Positions 23,516-34,975 are shown, counted from the first letter of the stretch. The stretch is 64,000 nt of DNA from Rhizomys pruinosus (GCA_009823505.1 VZQC01000334.1:124001-188000); one strand, 5' to 3'. The notes: generated by a model not told the origin, from the letters alone. Numbers and translations are program-made.

Positions 23516-23959
23516 GTAATTTTTAAATCAAACATTCTGATGCAATACGATCCAAAGATACACTGATTCGATACTTGCATGCTGAGGAATGATGGCGAGA
23601 AGCTATGAAAATCTTTGTTTTTCCATAATGTTTCCATATGCAGAAAACTTCGAGTAGTAAAAAGCATTGCCATGTGTAACACAGCAGTGTTGAAGCTAAG
23701 CAAAGCTGCTTCAGACAGTGTTCCCTGACAACATCCTGTGTTAGGCACACATGGTAACAGTGCACAGTTCAAAGTGAATACTTTGTATGTTCAGAACCAA
23801 AGCTGCCTTGAAGTCACAAAATGGAACCCAGGCAAGTGCTGATAGAAACGCTTCAGATTCACTGTGTGTTTGAGTTTTAATTAATATTCAGAATTGTGCA
23901 TTCAGAAACCTTTTACTGTTACCAAACTTTTCGTGACCCTCAAATTCATGCATGCTACC

Positions 23960-24308
23960 TGTGCAGGATAGCTTTAGTGTCAACTTGACACACCTGGGTT
24001 GAGGGAGCCCTAATTGGGGAATTTGGTCCATTGGATTGGCCTGTGGCCACATCTGTGGTGTATTGTCTTGATTGTTGAGCAGTGACAGTATAAGAAGGCA
24101 GGCTGGGCATGAGCGAAAGCAAGCAAGCCAGTGAACAGCACTCCTCCATGGCCTGTGCTTCAGCTCCTGCCTCCAGGTTCCTGCCCTGAGTTCTTGCCTT
24201 GGGCTCCCTAAGAACTGTGACCCAGGAGATGTAAGCTGAATAAACCCTTTCCTCCCCAAGTTGGTGTCAGAGTGTTTTGTCACAGCAATGGAAAGACAAA
24301 CTAGGACA
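23960..24308 (+). mobile_element. 5' LTR of the MaLR provirus
   Basis: TG..CA ends. A TATA-like TATAAG lies at 24089 and a poly(A) signal AATAAA at 24239-24244, so U3, R and U5 can be placed. This LTR should carry the promoter of the element. Confidence 0.9.
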
Positions 24309-24335
24309 GAAATTGGTACCAGAGGCGTGGGGTAT
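24309..24335 (+). promoter_or_regulatory. Primer binding site, Leu-tRNA type
   Basis: TTGGTACCAGAGGCGTGGGG directly follows the 5' LTR after GAAA. It resembles the 3' end complement of a leucine tRNA, the primer used by ERVL elements. The fit is approximate. Confidence 0.7.
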
Positions 24336-24539
24336 TGCTGTGACAGACCTGACCTTGGTGTTTGGGGGAAGGATTGTGGAGGCGTTTGGAACTTTGGGCT
24401 GGGAAGAACATTGAATGCCTAAAGATGGTTGCTGTGGAGCTTGGAGCAGTTTTGCTGAAAGAGTTGTAGAAGATGGAGGCCTGGCTTGTGAAGTTTTTAG
24501 TTTCAAAGGGGAGCAGAGATCATCAGGACTGTGTAATCT

Positions 24540-25020
24540 GTGGGTTCTGGTCAGCTGGGGCTGAAGAATCAGCTGTAAGTAACAAGAGACCAGAACCTGA
24601 AGTGAAGTCTTTGTTGTACTGGGACAATTGATGCTGGTTAGCTGGGGCTGAAAAATCAGCTGTAAGTAACAAGAGACCAGCATCACTGAGGTGAAATCTT
24701 CTGGGGAGAATATCTTCAAGGTCAGCACACAGAAGCTGTGACCCAGAAAGGGCCTGAGCCTCCATCTCGAGCCAGAAGCTGGACTTGGTAACATGTAAGA
24801 GTCTCCTATATGGTTCCGGTGTTGAAATTTGAGGGGGTCACAGAGAGCAGCCGAGGCTTGGCACTGTGAGAGGTCAGGAAAGACCATTGGTGGAAGTGCA
24901 CCTCGGTTGCTGTGAAGACCCCAGGATTGCAGGGGTCATGGAGAGAAGCTGAGGCTTTGCACCAGGAGAGGTCAGAAGAGACCATTGGTGAAGGTGCTGC
25001 CTCAGTTTCAGTAGCGACCC
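24540..25020 (+). repeat. Two internal duplications within the MaLR body
   Basis: GTCAGCTGGGGCTGAAGAATC..GTAAGTAACAAGAGACCAG (about 24549-24594) recurs with small changes at about 24639-24683. A second pair built on AGAGAGCAGCCGAGGCT and GAGGTCAG..AGACCATTGGTG occurs at about 24841-24894 and 24940-24993. They are in direct orientation and ~90-100 bp apart. Confidence 0.75.
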
Positions 25021-25479
25021 CAGCTTTTTGGAGATGCCGGGTACCCTGGGACGACCACCAAGAGCAGCGGTAGGTGTAGAATGGAGTCAGCCTGGGCCTG
25101 CGAGATGAGTGTGCCACGGACGGCAGTGTCGGAGAGGGGGAGCTGCCGAGACCCTTTGGAGCCCGGAAGATCGTGAGTGAATCCCAAGTGTGTCCAGCCT
25201 TGAGCTACTTGCTGGACTTAGGTTTTGTTTGAAGGTGCCTGATTCTTCCCTTTGAAATAAGACAGTACTTGTTTTGGATTTTACAGCAGCCCACAGTTAA
25301 GAGACTTTTAACGGACTATGAACTTTTAAGTGTTTGGACATTTTAAGGACTGTGAGGCTTTTGAGGTTGTACTGTCTTAGGTTGTGATTCATGTTAACAT
25401 CATATTTTGGGGATAAGAACTAGAAAGGTTGTGGTTTAATAGTGATGTGTTTTGTGTGTCAAGTTGACAAGGGGTCAAT

Positions 25480-25828
25480 TGTGCAGGATAGCTTTAGTGT
25501 CAACTTGACACACCTGGGTTGAGGGAGCCTCAATTGGGGAATTTGGTCCATTGGATTGGCCTGTGGCCACATCTGTGGTGTATTGTCTTGATTGTTGAGC
25601 AGTGACAGTATAAGAAGGCAGGCTGGGCATGAGCGAAAGCAAGCAAGCCAGTGAACAGCACTCCTCCATGGCCTGTGCTTCAGCTCCTGCCTCCAGGTTC
25701 CTGCCCTGAGTTCTTGCCTTGGGCTCCCTAAGAACTGTGACCCAGGAGATGTAAGCTGAATAAACCCTTTCCTCCCCAAGTTGGTGTCAGAGTGTTTTGT
25801 CACAGCAATGGAAAGACAAACTAGGACA
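25480..25828 (+). mobile_element. 3' LTR of the MaLR provirus
   Basis: Same 349 bp as the 5' LTR apart from two adjacent bases. The poly(A) signal AATAAA is at 25759-25764. The near identity shows little time since insertion. Confidence 0.9.
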
Positions 25829-25833
25829 CTACC

Positions 25834-27048
25834 TGACCCAGAGGTTGGTTTAAGAAGCTGGGCTTTAAGGGAGCCTATGCCATCGCTCAATGGAGAGAAG
25901 CTTCAGGTGGAAGGCTGTATTCCTGTCCTTCTTGATTAGACAGGTAGCTCATCTGTCACAGTTAAGGAACTGTGCCTGAAGATTATCACACTCTTCTCAA
26001 AGATGGAGCCAAGATCTGTGAGCCCTGTCCTCTCCCCAGGGCTGTTGTGGAGTAGCGTTCTGAGTGCTTGCAAAGCCTGTTCCCTCTGCTTCTCCAGGGT
26101 AGCATTCAGCTTCCATAATTTCTCCTAGCTTGCTTTTAATTATAAGTGTTGTGGTTGATAATTTTGTTGGTAGTCTGTCAGCACTTGAGTCTGTGCAAAA
26201 TGAACATCTGTTTGTTCATGGACCTCAAGTACTATTTTCTGTTCATTTCATTTAAAGTTATGGTCCAGCTCAGCTTTTCTTCCCTTAGTGGTAGCAGACC
26301 TCCTAGGCTGAGAATAGAGACAAGCTGGGGTTCTGGTACTGGTATATCCCCCTCACCCTCACCCTTAGGAGCTAGGAGATCACCTCTCCCTAGGGTACTA
26401 GGAGATCCACCTGGGACTTAACTGCTAGCCCATCTCACAGCTAGATTTACTGACCTTTTGATCTTCATGTTTTCTTTACATTGTAAGACTGCTACAGGAA
26501 AGGTGAAGAAAGATTAGCTCTTTTCTCCTCACTTCTGGTCCAACTGCAGACAAGCCTTTGTCCCTTTATTAAGTCCTTTCCCTTGATTTTCCTTCCATGA
26601 AGCAATGAGTCAAGGACGTCGGACTTCTGAGCCTTCTGGTTATATTCCTATCACCCCTGAGACTTGTTTTCAGTATTTGTCCAGATATGTTTGTCCTCGT
26701 CCTGGCAGGAATGAAGATCTTCACAAGAGGCACTTGTGCTTTCTCCTTTAGCGATCAGTCCATTGAGACAATGGACCCCAAAGTACTGGAAGAAAAGGAA
26801 AAGGAAAAGGCTGGGGCCCTGTTGCCAGCCAGAGGGGAAGACAGTCTCTGGGAAGGGGATACCACAGGGCTCTGGCAAGGTGGCAGGCAGGCACCCCTGA
26901 CCAGGACTCCTGGACTACACGTTCTTCCTGCCTTCCCTGTGGTGGACCTCCTTATTTCTTCCTCTTCCCAATGTGGCCACATTGGATAAACCTCCTTTCT
27001 TTGCTTTTCACTTTTCCTCCTTTCTTTAGTTGGCCTGCTGAGGACAGA
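25834..27048. other. Unique sequence with a short open frame
   Basis: A 100-codon plus-strand frame (26687-26989) has a Glu/Lys-rich start (E-E-K-E-K-E-K) but no domain I know. The minus strand carries similar-sized frames. It is GC-richer than the surroundings, and GGATAAACCTCCTTTC at about 26986 looks like an LTR-style poly(A) region. Origin unresolved. Confidence 0.35.
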
Positions 27049-27264
27049 TGGCTGAGGCTGGCTTCCAGGGCGCAGTGGCTGAGACTAGCTTCCAGGGCGC
27101 AGTGGCTGAGGCTAGTTTCCAGGGCGCAGTGGCTGAGGCTAGTTTCCAGGGTGCAGTGGCTGAGGCTAGCTTCCAGGGCACAGTGGCTGAGGCTGGCTTC
27201 CAGGGAGCAGTGGCCAAGGCTAGCTTCCAGGGCGCAGTGGCTGAGGCTGGCTTCCAGGGCGCAG
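27049..27264 (+). repeat. 27-bp minisatellite, 8 copies
   Basis: Eight units of TGGCTGAGGCTAG/GCTTCCAGGGCGCAG with few substitutions. The period of 27 is a multiple of three, so frames stay open on both strands. The + frame reads as nine-residue repeats (A-E-A-S-F-Q-G-A-V). No gene context was found. Confidence 0.95.
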
Positions 27265-27397
27265 GCTCTGACCTCACAACTCTGGTAACATGCCTCTTCT
27301 TTTACAGCTCCTTCTGAGCACTTATTTACAACTTTGTTAAGTGCGATTAGAATTAACTAACACCGGCCCCTTGTCAGTCTGAGTTCCTACAGTCTTC

Positions 27398-27580
27398 ATT
27401 TTCATGCCTTTAATCCTAGCATTTGGGAGGCAGAGGCAGGTGGATCTTTGTGAGTTCAAGGCCAGCATGGTCTACATAGTGAGTGAGTTCCAGGACAGCT
27501 GGGGCTACAGTGAGACCTTGTCTCGAAAAGACCAAAAAAAAAAAAAAAAAAAAAAGAAAGAAAAAAAAGAAAGAAAGAAA
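27398..27580 (+). repeat. B1 SINE, 5' truncated, with long A-rich tail
   Basis: ATGCCTTTAATCCTAGCATTTGGGAGGCAGAGGCAGG through CGAAAAGACC, then about 18 A plus a GAAA-rich tail. The first ~15 bases of a standard B1 are missing. Confidence 0.93.
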
Positions 27581-27582
27581 GA

Positions 27583-28205
27583 AATGTTTAACCAGTACTT
27601 TTATTGTTGGAAAATTTCATACATGCATATGAGTTTTAATCAAATCCATCCACCATTCCTTTCCCTCCAGTTCCTCCTCTGTCAACCTTCATCACCCTTC
27701 CCTCCAAACTTCATATACTCTTTGAAAAAAAATACCCACTCAGTCATGTAGTGCTGCCCGTATGTGCACAGGTACAGGGCCATCTAATGGAGCATGGATA
27801 ACTTCTCAGGGGCCATATCACCAAAGAAAACAGACTCTCCTTCCTCCATCAACGGCCAACAGCCACTCTGTAAGGGGTTGAACTTCATTAGCCTTTTCTC
27901 TGTCCATACTGGGATTTTGGCTAGCTTGATCCTGTGCAGGTGTTGTACAAGTAAGTGCAGCCGCTGTGCGTTCATGTGCCTCACAGCGCTGTCATTTGAA
28001 GCAAATGCCGTTTTGTCACAGGCACCCACTACCTTTGCTCTTACAATCTTTCTGCACTCCCTCTTTCACAGCGATACCTGAGCCTTGGGGATAGGGAGTA
28101 TAATACTTTCTGATGAGTGAACTGTTCATTCATTTATCTCTAGTGCCCCCTCTCTAAATTGTCCTGTGCTCTCAACTGGAGGTGTTTAGCTTTTCTTGTT
28201 AGTGC
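27583..28205 (-). mobile_element. Lx-type L1 3' UTR fragment
   Basis: It starts TTTAACCAGTACTTTTATTG, followed by CAAATCCATCCACC..CCCTCC, CTTCTCAGGGGCCATATC, CCATCAACGGCCAACAGCC, TACTGGGATTTTGGCTAGCTTGATC, GTGCAGGTGTTGTACAAG and GCGATACCTGAGCCTTGGGG. This run resembles Lx-family 3' UTRs from memory. The ~95-codon plus-strand frame here is an artefact. Confidence 0.65.
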
Positions 28206-28222
28206 AGTTGATAAAATTCCAT

Positions 28223-28606
28223 GTGCATTAGTTGATTGTCTCACTCCTGCAACAAAACAACTGATTGCAAGGACTTAAGGAAGGAAGGGGTTGTTTTGGC
28301 TCACAGTTCTGGGATAAAGTCTCTCATGGTGGGGAAGTTGTGGTGGCAGGAACTTGAGAGAGACATTATGTCCACAGTTAGAAAGTAGAGAGTGAATACT
28401 GCATATGCTCAGCCAGATTTCTCTTTCTATTCAGTCCAGGACCCCAGCCCACAGCATAGTGCCACCCACCATGGTGAGTGGAACTTAGGTGAGTCCTACC
28501 TAAATTCCCCTAATCTAGACAATCCCTCAAAGGCATGCTCAGAGGCTTGGATCCTAGGTGATTCCAGACCCTGTCAAGTTGGCAATCAAGGTTAACCATC
28601 ACACAC
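28223..28606 (-). mobile_element. MaLR LTR
   Basis: It begins TGCATTAGTTGATTG and ends TCAAGTTGGC..GGTTAACCATCACA, i.e. on the minus strand TGTGATGGTTAA..CAATCAACTAATGCA. The middle (GGGGTTGTTTTGGCTCACAG, ACCCACCATGG, AAATTCCCC) fits a MaLR LTR. Solo. Confidence 0.7.
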
Positions 28607-30120
28607 TGTGACTTGACTTATTCTGTCACCCTTTCCAACTCCAGTCATGATTCCAGTCATCTCCAGACACAGCATTAGATGTGTCCATTGCTAACCTCTT
28701 CTGTACATATAATAAATTCTGTAAACAAGTGATGGTTTTGCCCAGGAGTAGGGCCTCGTCTTGTGTTTAGTACGATTGCTAAATGATATTCACGGGTGCT
28801 GCTGCTAGCCTGCTACAAGTGCTGCAGACTGTTTGCTGGGTTTTTCTGATGGAGAAGTGTGAAGAGCCCTTGGAGAAGGTGAAAGGTTTCCCTCTCTCAT
28901 AAACACTTTGCCAAACTCTTTTTCGCTTTGCTTATTGATGCCCTTCTGGGTTTTCTAAATCTGCCTTTCCTCTTCCATGTTTTTAAATGTCCAAGTATCA
29001 GCAATAGCTCACAGTTACAACTCCTGCACTTCAAAGATGTAGGTCACCTGCCTTCCCTCTGGCTCACATAGATCTAATCTAAAGATACTTTGTGCTCCAA
29101 GCAAAGGGTAATCTCTTGAAGCTGTCCTGTGTGCATTTGGGGTGAACACAAACACAGATGCAGGAAGACAGTGGCCCTGATGTATTACCACCCCATCTCT
29201 AGGGGGCGTGCAGAAGGAAATAGGTTTCAGTTCATTGCCCCCCAGCCGGCCCTCTACAGCTTGCCTCTGCCTGATCTCTCAGTGGAGTGGGTTTGACAGT
29301 GTCTGGCTCCCTGCCCTTTGGTTCTCTAGCTCTGTGATCTGGTGACATCTGTGTCTCTCCACATCAAGTCTTGCTGGCATTTGAGTTTAGGCAGCCTTCC
29401 TCATGAGACTTACCACGTGTTTTGTGCCCTATATTGGCACATTAGGGAAAGAGGTGAATTTACACTTCCTCTGTGGGGACAATGGCATTGGGGTGAGGAT
29501 TCAGTGTGCCTCCCTGTCAGATGCAACTTTACCAGTGGTGTTTGCTTGGATGGAAATAAGCCTGGTACATTTTTTCAGGGTTCTTTTTTAAAGACCCATC
29601 TTATACATGTAACTTATAGAAGCCTGTGTAGTAGAATGGTCCCACATGAAGAACAGTGAAACCCAGATATAAACTATCTAGTTATCTCTAGGAATTGAAC
29701 ACTAATGATACTGCAGCTCTCAAGCCCTACATATTGCTGGTTCCTGAGAAGCTGAACATGCTCACTGGAAGGAAACAGACATCTCTAGCTGAGATTCAGA
29801 GCACTAGGTCTTCAGTCAATCATTGGAAGCTCCTTTTCACAAATCAACTCTCATTCATCCTCCTTGCTTCTTAGGAATGGCCCAATTCCAAGTTTGACAG
29901 TGAGGATGGAGAAGAAATCTTGACCTCAAGGTTACTAGTGTCTAGTCTACCATCTCACTTGAATCCTCTCACTAACTGCAGTCTTCTCTGATCAGTTGGA
30001 TGCATTGGCATGCACTGTTGTTACTGTCTTTTCATGCACCAGATTGAACTGCACCACAAAACTGAGCAGAAATTTCAAGGAGTTTCCATAGAACTCCTGC
30101 ATACATACATATACTGTGTC
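28607..30120. other. Unique sequence, no gene recognised
   Basis: Frames of up to 105 codons (29342-29659) have no domain I recognise. No repeat was seen. Confidence 0.4.
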
Positions 30121-31047
30121 CCCTACTGTCACCATCTGACGCGGCAGTGGCACTTTTGTTACAAACAATGAACCTGCATTGACACATTATCATCACAGTT
30201 TATGGGTTTTCAAAATGTGTAATGACATGTTCCCAACATGACAACATCATACAGAATGATTCCGCTGTCTCCAGTTCCCCACTGCCCCACTCATTCATCG
30301 CTCCTCCTTCCTAGGGTGCCAAGCCCTGATCTTTTTCCTGTCTCCATAGTTTTGCCTTTTCTGGAACATTCTGGTTGGAATCATACAGGTCACAGCTTTC
30401 CCATCCGGTTTCATTTACTAATATGCTTTTAAGTCTCCTCCATATCTTTTTGTAGCTTGATAATTCATTTCTTATTATTACTTATTGATGTTCCATTGTC
30501 TGGATGCAGCACAGTGTATTCATCCATTCCCCTACCAGAGGCTCCACAGTTTGGACAATTATGAACAGAGCTTCCACTAATATGCATGTGATGGTTTTCA
30601 CATGGATTAAAGTTTTCAGCCCTATTATGCAGTCAGCAAGAAATGTAATGGCTAGTAAAATGCTTAGAGTGTGTTTAGCTCTGTAAGAAACTGTCAAATG
30701 AGCCTTCAAAGTGGCTGTCCCACTTTGGATTCCCATTAGCCCGGAACGATCCCCCACATCATCACCAGCATTTGGGGCTAGGCTATTTTTATAGGAAAAT
30801 ATGTCACTGTTGTTTTAGTTTGAGATGCCTGATGGCATGTGACGTTGAACCTTTCCACATGGCTCTTCGTGGTTTGAATATCTTCTTCCCCAGCCTGTGT
30901 CTTGCCTTCTCATTCTCTTGACATTGTCTTTCACAGAGCAGAGGTTCTTAACATTAATGAGGTCTTTCTTATTAATTCTTTCTGTCATGGAATGTGCCTT
31001 TGGTATGTTATCTAAAAAGTCATTGCCAAAGCCAAGGTCATCTACGT

Positions 31048-31140
31048 GTTCTTATTTTATTTTTTTGGCAGGACTGGGGATTGAACTTGGGACCTCATCA
31101 TATGAAGCAGGACACCTCTAAGCTGCAGCTCCAGCCCTTC
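31048..31140 (-). repeat. ID-like/B4-type SINE fragment
   Basis: ACTGGGGATTGAACTTGGGACC..TCTAAGCTGCAGCTCCAGCCC is a reversed ID-type tRNA sequence (GGGGTTGGGG..GTTCAATCCCCAG in the other sense). It is inserted in the L1M. Confidence 0.65.
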
Positions 31141-31204
31141 TACATTACGTTTTAGATGTTTTGTGTTTCATAATTTCCATATAATTCATTTTGAGATAAT
31201 TTTG

Positions 31205-31412
31205 TTAAGATTTTAAAATTTTTTAAGTGTGTGTGTCTGTATATGTGCCTGCCACATGTGTGAGAGTACCCAGAGAGGCCAGAGTGTGTCAGATCTGCTG
31301 GACTTGGAGTTACAGCCATTATGAGCCACCTGAACTGGGTGCTGGGAACCAAACTTGTGTCCCCTAGTAGAGCAGCAAGTGCTCTTAACCCCTGAGCCAT
31401 CTCTCCAGCCTT
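31205..31412 (-). repeat. B3-type SINE
   Basis: TTAAAATTTTTTAAGTGTGTGTG, GTGCTGGGAACCAAAC, GCAGCAAGTGCTCTTAACCCCTGAGCCATCTCTCCAGCC. It is inserted in the L1M, whose sequence resumes at about 31413. Confidence 0.8.
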
Positions 31413-31630
31413 AAGGTAGTTTTTACAAAGGATGGGCAGTCAGTATGTAATTCATCTTTTCCCATGTAGAGGTCCAGTGATTCCAGTACGTTTCTTGAGA
31501 ACGGCTTTCTTTGCTCCGTTGTGCTGCTTTTGCTCCTGTCAGAGATCAGTCGGCTAAAATTGCACGGGTCTGTCTTTGAGTTCCCTGCCCTATGATGTTG
31601 GTGTCTACAACATCCGTGTGTGCCCTCCAT

Positions 31631-32604
31631 CACTCTGCTATGAACTCTGGCTCTTCTAGGCACATAGTGCCCCCCTGCTCCCAAAACCTCATCTTTGGGA
31701 GCTATGGTTCAATCCAGGATGCTCAGAACCCTAGGGTGCCCCTGCGTCCTGCTGCAAGCACCTCACTTACCCTCAGCCACTCTGGCTATCTGGTGTAATG
31801 AGGGATGTTCATCCTCAGGCAGAAGTTCAGAGCTGTTGCTTCAAAAGGCAAGGCTCTGCTCTTCAGTTCTTCCTGCAGCTCTTTGGAATTTGTTGCCAGA
31901 CTCTTCTGTGGGGCTTCATGCCCTTCTCTTGCCAAAATGTTGAATTTTTATTTCCTTCTGGGCAGGAACTAGATCTTCTAACAGCATGTATTCTCCTTCT
32001 AATCTATTGTTTTAAATAGAAAATTTATCCCTTCCTCCTTTCGAACTCTTGGTTTGCTTATTCTCAAAAGACTCTCTTAAAAACAAATAATCAAACAAAA
32101 CAAAAAGAGTTATATTCTGCAAGTGGAAATTTTGACTTTAAAGGCTATTATTTGGAATGTAACACATCCATTCAAGAACTCCATTGAAGTTTGCTTTGTT
32201 ACTCCAGGGAGGAGGCTCGATCCTTCTCAATGACAGCTCATCCAGCAAACTTTCGTGTCTCTCTGCCACTGAGGAAAGGGAAATGGTATCAAATATCATA
32301 AGATATGAATGTCATGAATATGCACATTGACACATGCATGGGTTGGAAGCAGGAAAATACATAACTTTGAGGTTTAAAGAAATAGAACACTATGCGCACT
32401 TTGTTATACTGGTGCCTTTCTCGCTCACCTTATTATACAGTGAAGACAAAGCTAAGATCCTGGCTTGCACAACCAACTAATCGTGCAACCACAGGGGAGT
32501 TACCATTTTGATCTCTTTATTAATTAAACACAATAGTCTGCAATATATTTGCTTAAATATTTAATGGAGATTATTGTCTAGAAAGGACATTTGTGGTTTT
32601 GTTT
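31631..32604. other. Unique sequence, no gene recognised
   Basis: Overlapping frames of 68-82 codons at 31592-31943 have no recognisable domain. Confidence 0.35.
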
Positions 32605-32692
32605 ACTTTTTGTTTTCAATGCTGGGGTGTGATTCTAGGGCTTCCCACATTAGGCAAGCAGTGTACCACTGAGCAGGACACCCAGTCCCCAG
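32605..32692 (-). repeat. ID-like SINE fragment
   Basis: ATGCTGGGGTGTGATTCTAGGGCTTCCC..TAGGCAAGCAGTGTACCACTGAGC is a reversed ID-type tRNA body. Confidence 0.6.
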
Positions 32693-32799
32693 ACATTTGG
32701 AATTGTACTTTTCCTTTATCTACGCTTTCCAAAACATGTTAATGGACATGAGATATTTAATCGGATTTATTCTTAATTAAAAAAAAATATTTAGATATA

Positions 32800-33022
32800 T
32801 TATGCTTTATTTTATTTTATTTATTTTATGTGTATGAATGTCTTGCCTGCCTGTTTGTACATCCGTATAGTGCAATGCAGGTAGAGGTCAGAAGAGGGCA
32901 TTGGATACCCTGGACCTGAAGTTATGGATGGTTGTTAGCCACCATGTGGGTGCTGGGAATCGAACCCTGGTCCTTTGCAAGAGGAGCCAGTGCTCTCAAC
33001 TGTGGGACCATCTCTCCATCCA
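32800..33022 (-). repeat. B2 SINE
   Basis: TTTATTTTATTTATTTTATGTGTATGAATG, then GTGCTGGGAATCGAACCCTGG, ending GGGACCATCTCTCCATCC. Confidence 0.9.
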
Positions 33023-33637
33023 TTTTAAAGCATGTGAAATGTAGTTGTGGTGTAAGATCTCATTGTTCTCACTGATACTGTTCATGATTGTCCCACTCGT
33101 CAAGTCTCCCAAAGTACGAGAAGAAAGGAAATAAGGGTCCTTTCCAGGTGAACGTCATGCAACCTTACACCTGCAATAATTTGTGAAAGCAGCTTTTCAA
33201 ATACAGCCTCCATCATAAAATTGAACATAACCAGGAACACAGCACAAGGAGATGTTACAATGTAAGTGAGTCCTGTAGAGGAGTGCTGCCACAGAACAGA
33301 TCAGCAGGAACTCCGGAGTGAAATTATCACATGCCTTCTAATACAATCATGATTATCATGATAAAAGAGACTGAAGCCGAACTTGAAGCTTTCCACAAGG
33401 AATAGAAAGCCAACAGGAATCAGAAACACGATTGCTGATAATTTTTTAAATAAATGCTGAAATAAGTTAATTTGTAGTTTGTAGAAGCCAAACAATTCTT
33501 AAGATGGAGAAATGAATAGAAATACAAGTTCCAGGTACCAAGCGGAAGAATACCCACAAAGACATGTTGCTTTCAAAACTTCAAACCTAGACTGACAGCC
33601 TACTTCTAAGGTATAATAATGGAAGTGGCAGGGGTCA
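33023..33637. other. Unique sequence, no gene recognised
   Basis: No repeat and no recognisable gene seen. Confidence 0.35.
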
Positions 33638-33870
33638 GGGCAGCTGGAGAGATGGCTCAGCAGTTGAGAGCACTGACTGCTCTTGCAGAGGCCCAGGTTC
33701 GATCTCCAGCACCCACATGGTGACTAATAATTGTCCATAACTGCACTTCAAGGGGATCCTATGCCCTCTTCTGACTTCTGTGGGCGTTTCATGGCATAGA
33801 TGCACTTCATGCATTCAAGCAATACAGTAATACAGATAAAATAAAAATAATAAATAAAAAATTAAAAATG
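33638..33870 (+). repeat. B2 SINE
   Basis: GCAGCTGGAGAGATGGCTCAGCAG, GTTCGATCTCCAGCACCC, and an AAAATAATAAATAAAAAATTAAAA tail. The short repeats AATGGAAG on both sides are a possible TSD. Confidence 0.9.
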
Positions 33871-33940
33871 GAAGCCAGAGGTGGTAAAAAGAAAATTCTA
33901 ATAAAGAAAAGAAAAAAAAAAAAACCCTGAAAGCAAAATA

Positions 33941-34095
33941 GCCAGCCATGGTGGCACACGCCCTTAATCCCAGCACTCGGGAGGCAGAGGCAGGTGGATC
34001 TCTGTGAGTTTAAGGCCGGCCTGGTCTGCAGAGTGAGCTCCAGGCCAGCTGGGACTAAAGGGAGACCTGTTTCGAAAAAGAAAGAAAGAAATTAA
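33941..34095 (+). repeat. B1 SINE
   Basis: GCCAGCCATGGTGGCACACGCC..CCCAGCACTCGGGAGGCAGAGG..CGAAAAAGAAAGAAAG. Full length. Confidence 0.95.
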
Positions 34096-34165
34096 AATAA
34101 ATAAGTCTTGAAAAATTTAAATATGGAGTCCATACTCCACCAACTATGCTCATTCTAGTGATGTC

Positions 34166-34388
34166 TGGGTGCTGCAGAGATGGCTCAGCAGTTAAACGAA
34201 CTGGCTGCTCTCACAGAGGATTCAGGTTCAGTTCCCAGCACCCATATGGTGGCTAATAACATTGATACATTCAATTCAAGGGGATCTGACGCCTTCTTCT
34301 GGCCTCCATGGGCATTATATAACACAGGTGCACTTACATGCATGCAGGTAAAACACTCATCCACATAAAACAAAAATAAATAAATGTA
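34166..34388 (+). repeat. B2 SINE
   Basis: GGGTGCTGCAGAGATGGCTCAGC, GTTCAGTTCCCAGCACCCATATGG, and an ACATAAAACAAAAATAAATAAATG tail. Moderately diverged; the 62-codon frames on it are artefacts. Confidence 0.9.
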
Positions 34389-34975
34389 TTCAATTTTTAA
34401 AGTCTGGATGGTTTAATTATGATTACAATTAATGCTCTCAAAATTGGAAGGATTGTTGCAGATGTGAAGAGGAACAAAGCTCAGGGAAATTAGCAGCAGA
34501 ACCAAATCAAAATGATTTTTCTTTAAACAGGCCAAGCATAACATTGTTTGGCAAGAGTGGAGTTATACAAAGAACAAAAATAGACATCAGTATAAAAATA
34601 GGAGTAGAGAAAAATGGAACTAAAATAGTCCAAGGAATTTGCCTTATTAGGAAGGAGAATGTGAACATAGTAAATACTGAGTTGTAACAGGTTAAATTTT
34701 ATAATTCCTAAAGTAACCACTATCAGAACAGGAAAGAAAACCTTTATCTTCCAAATCAAGGGAGTAAAAATATGAATATAAAAGAGTACATTCAATCCAG
34801 AAAAAATTAAAGGAAGCATGAAACAAAAGAGGTAGGCAACAGACACTTGTTAAGATGAAAGTTTTCATTCAAATACATCACACGAAAAGAGAGAAAAACA
34901 TCCCAGCAGTATCAGTATCATCTGTATGCCATGTAACTGAAATATCTTTTCTGATGTGTATGTTGTATATGCGTG

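Larger units (their letters stand above)
23955..25833 (+). mobile_element. Complete non-autonomous ERVL/MaLR provirus
   Basis: Two 349-bp direct LTRs (23960-24308 and 25480-25828) flank a 1171-bp internal region. A 5-bp target duplication CTACC sits at 23955-23959 and 25829-25833. The LTRs start TGTGCAGG and end AGGACA. Comparing them base by base I see only two differences, an adjacent CT/TC at about 24010-24011 versus 25530-25531. The internal region starts with AATTGGTACCAGAGGCG, a leucine-tRNA-type primer site as in ERVL and MaLR, and ends with AAGGGGTCAAT, a short polypurine tract. It has no gag, pol or env, so it must use proteins in trans. The 206- and 143-codon minus-strand frames are artefacts. 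Subfamily naming needs a library search. Confidence 0.92.
30121..31630 (-). mobile_element. Old L1M-type L1 fragment
   Basis: Reversed L1M blocks appear in order: TGTTCCATTGTCTGGATGCAGCACAG, CAATTATGAACAGAGCTTCC, TAAGAAACTGTCAAATGAGCC, CACATCATCACCAGCATTTGG, CTTCTCATTCTCTTGACATTGTC and CAAAGCCAAGGTCATCTA. It continues after two later SINE insertions with CATTTTGAGATAATTTTG and AGATCAGTCGGCTAAAATTG. It represents the C-terminal part of ORF2, degraded and without a usable frame. Confidence 0.75.

Noticed and set aside
24267..24887. 206-codon minus-strand ORF
   Set aside because: It lies antisense in the non-coding body and LTR of the MaLR provirus, with no viral or cellular protein similarity that I can see.
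25459..25890. 143-codon minus-strand ORF, duplicated at 23888-24283
   Set aside because: The duplication is just the LTR pair; the frame is antisense LTR sequence.
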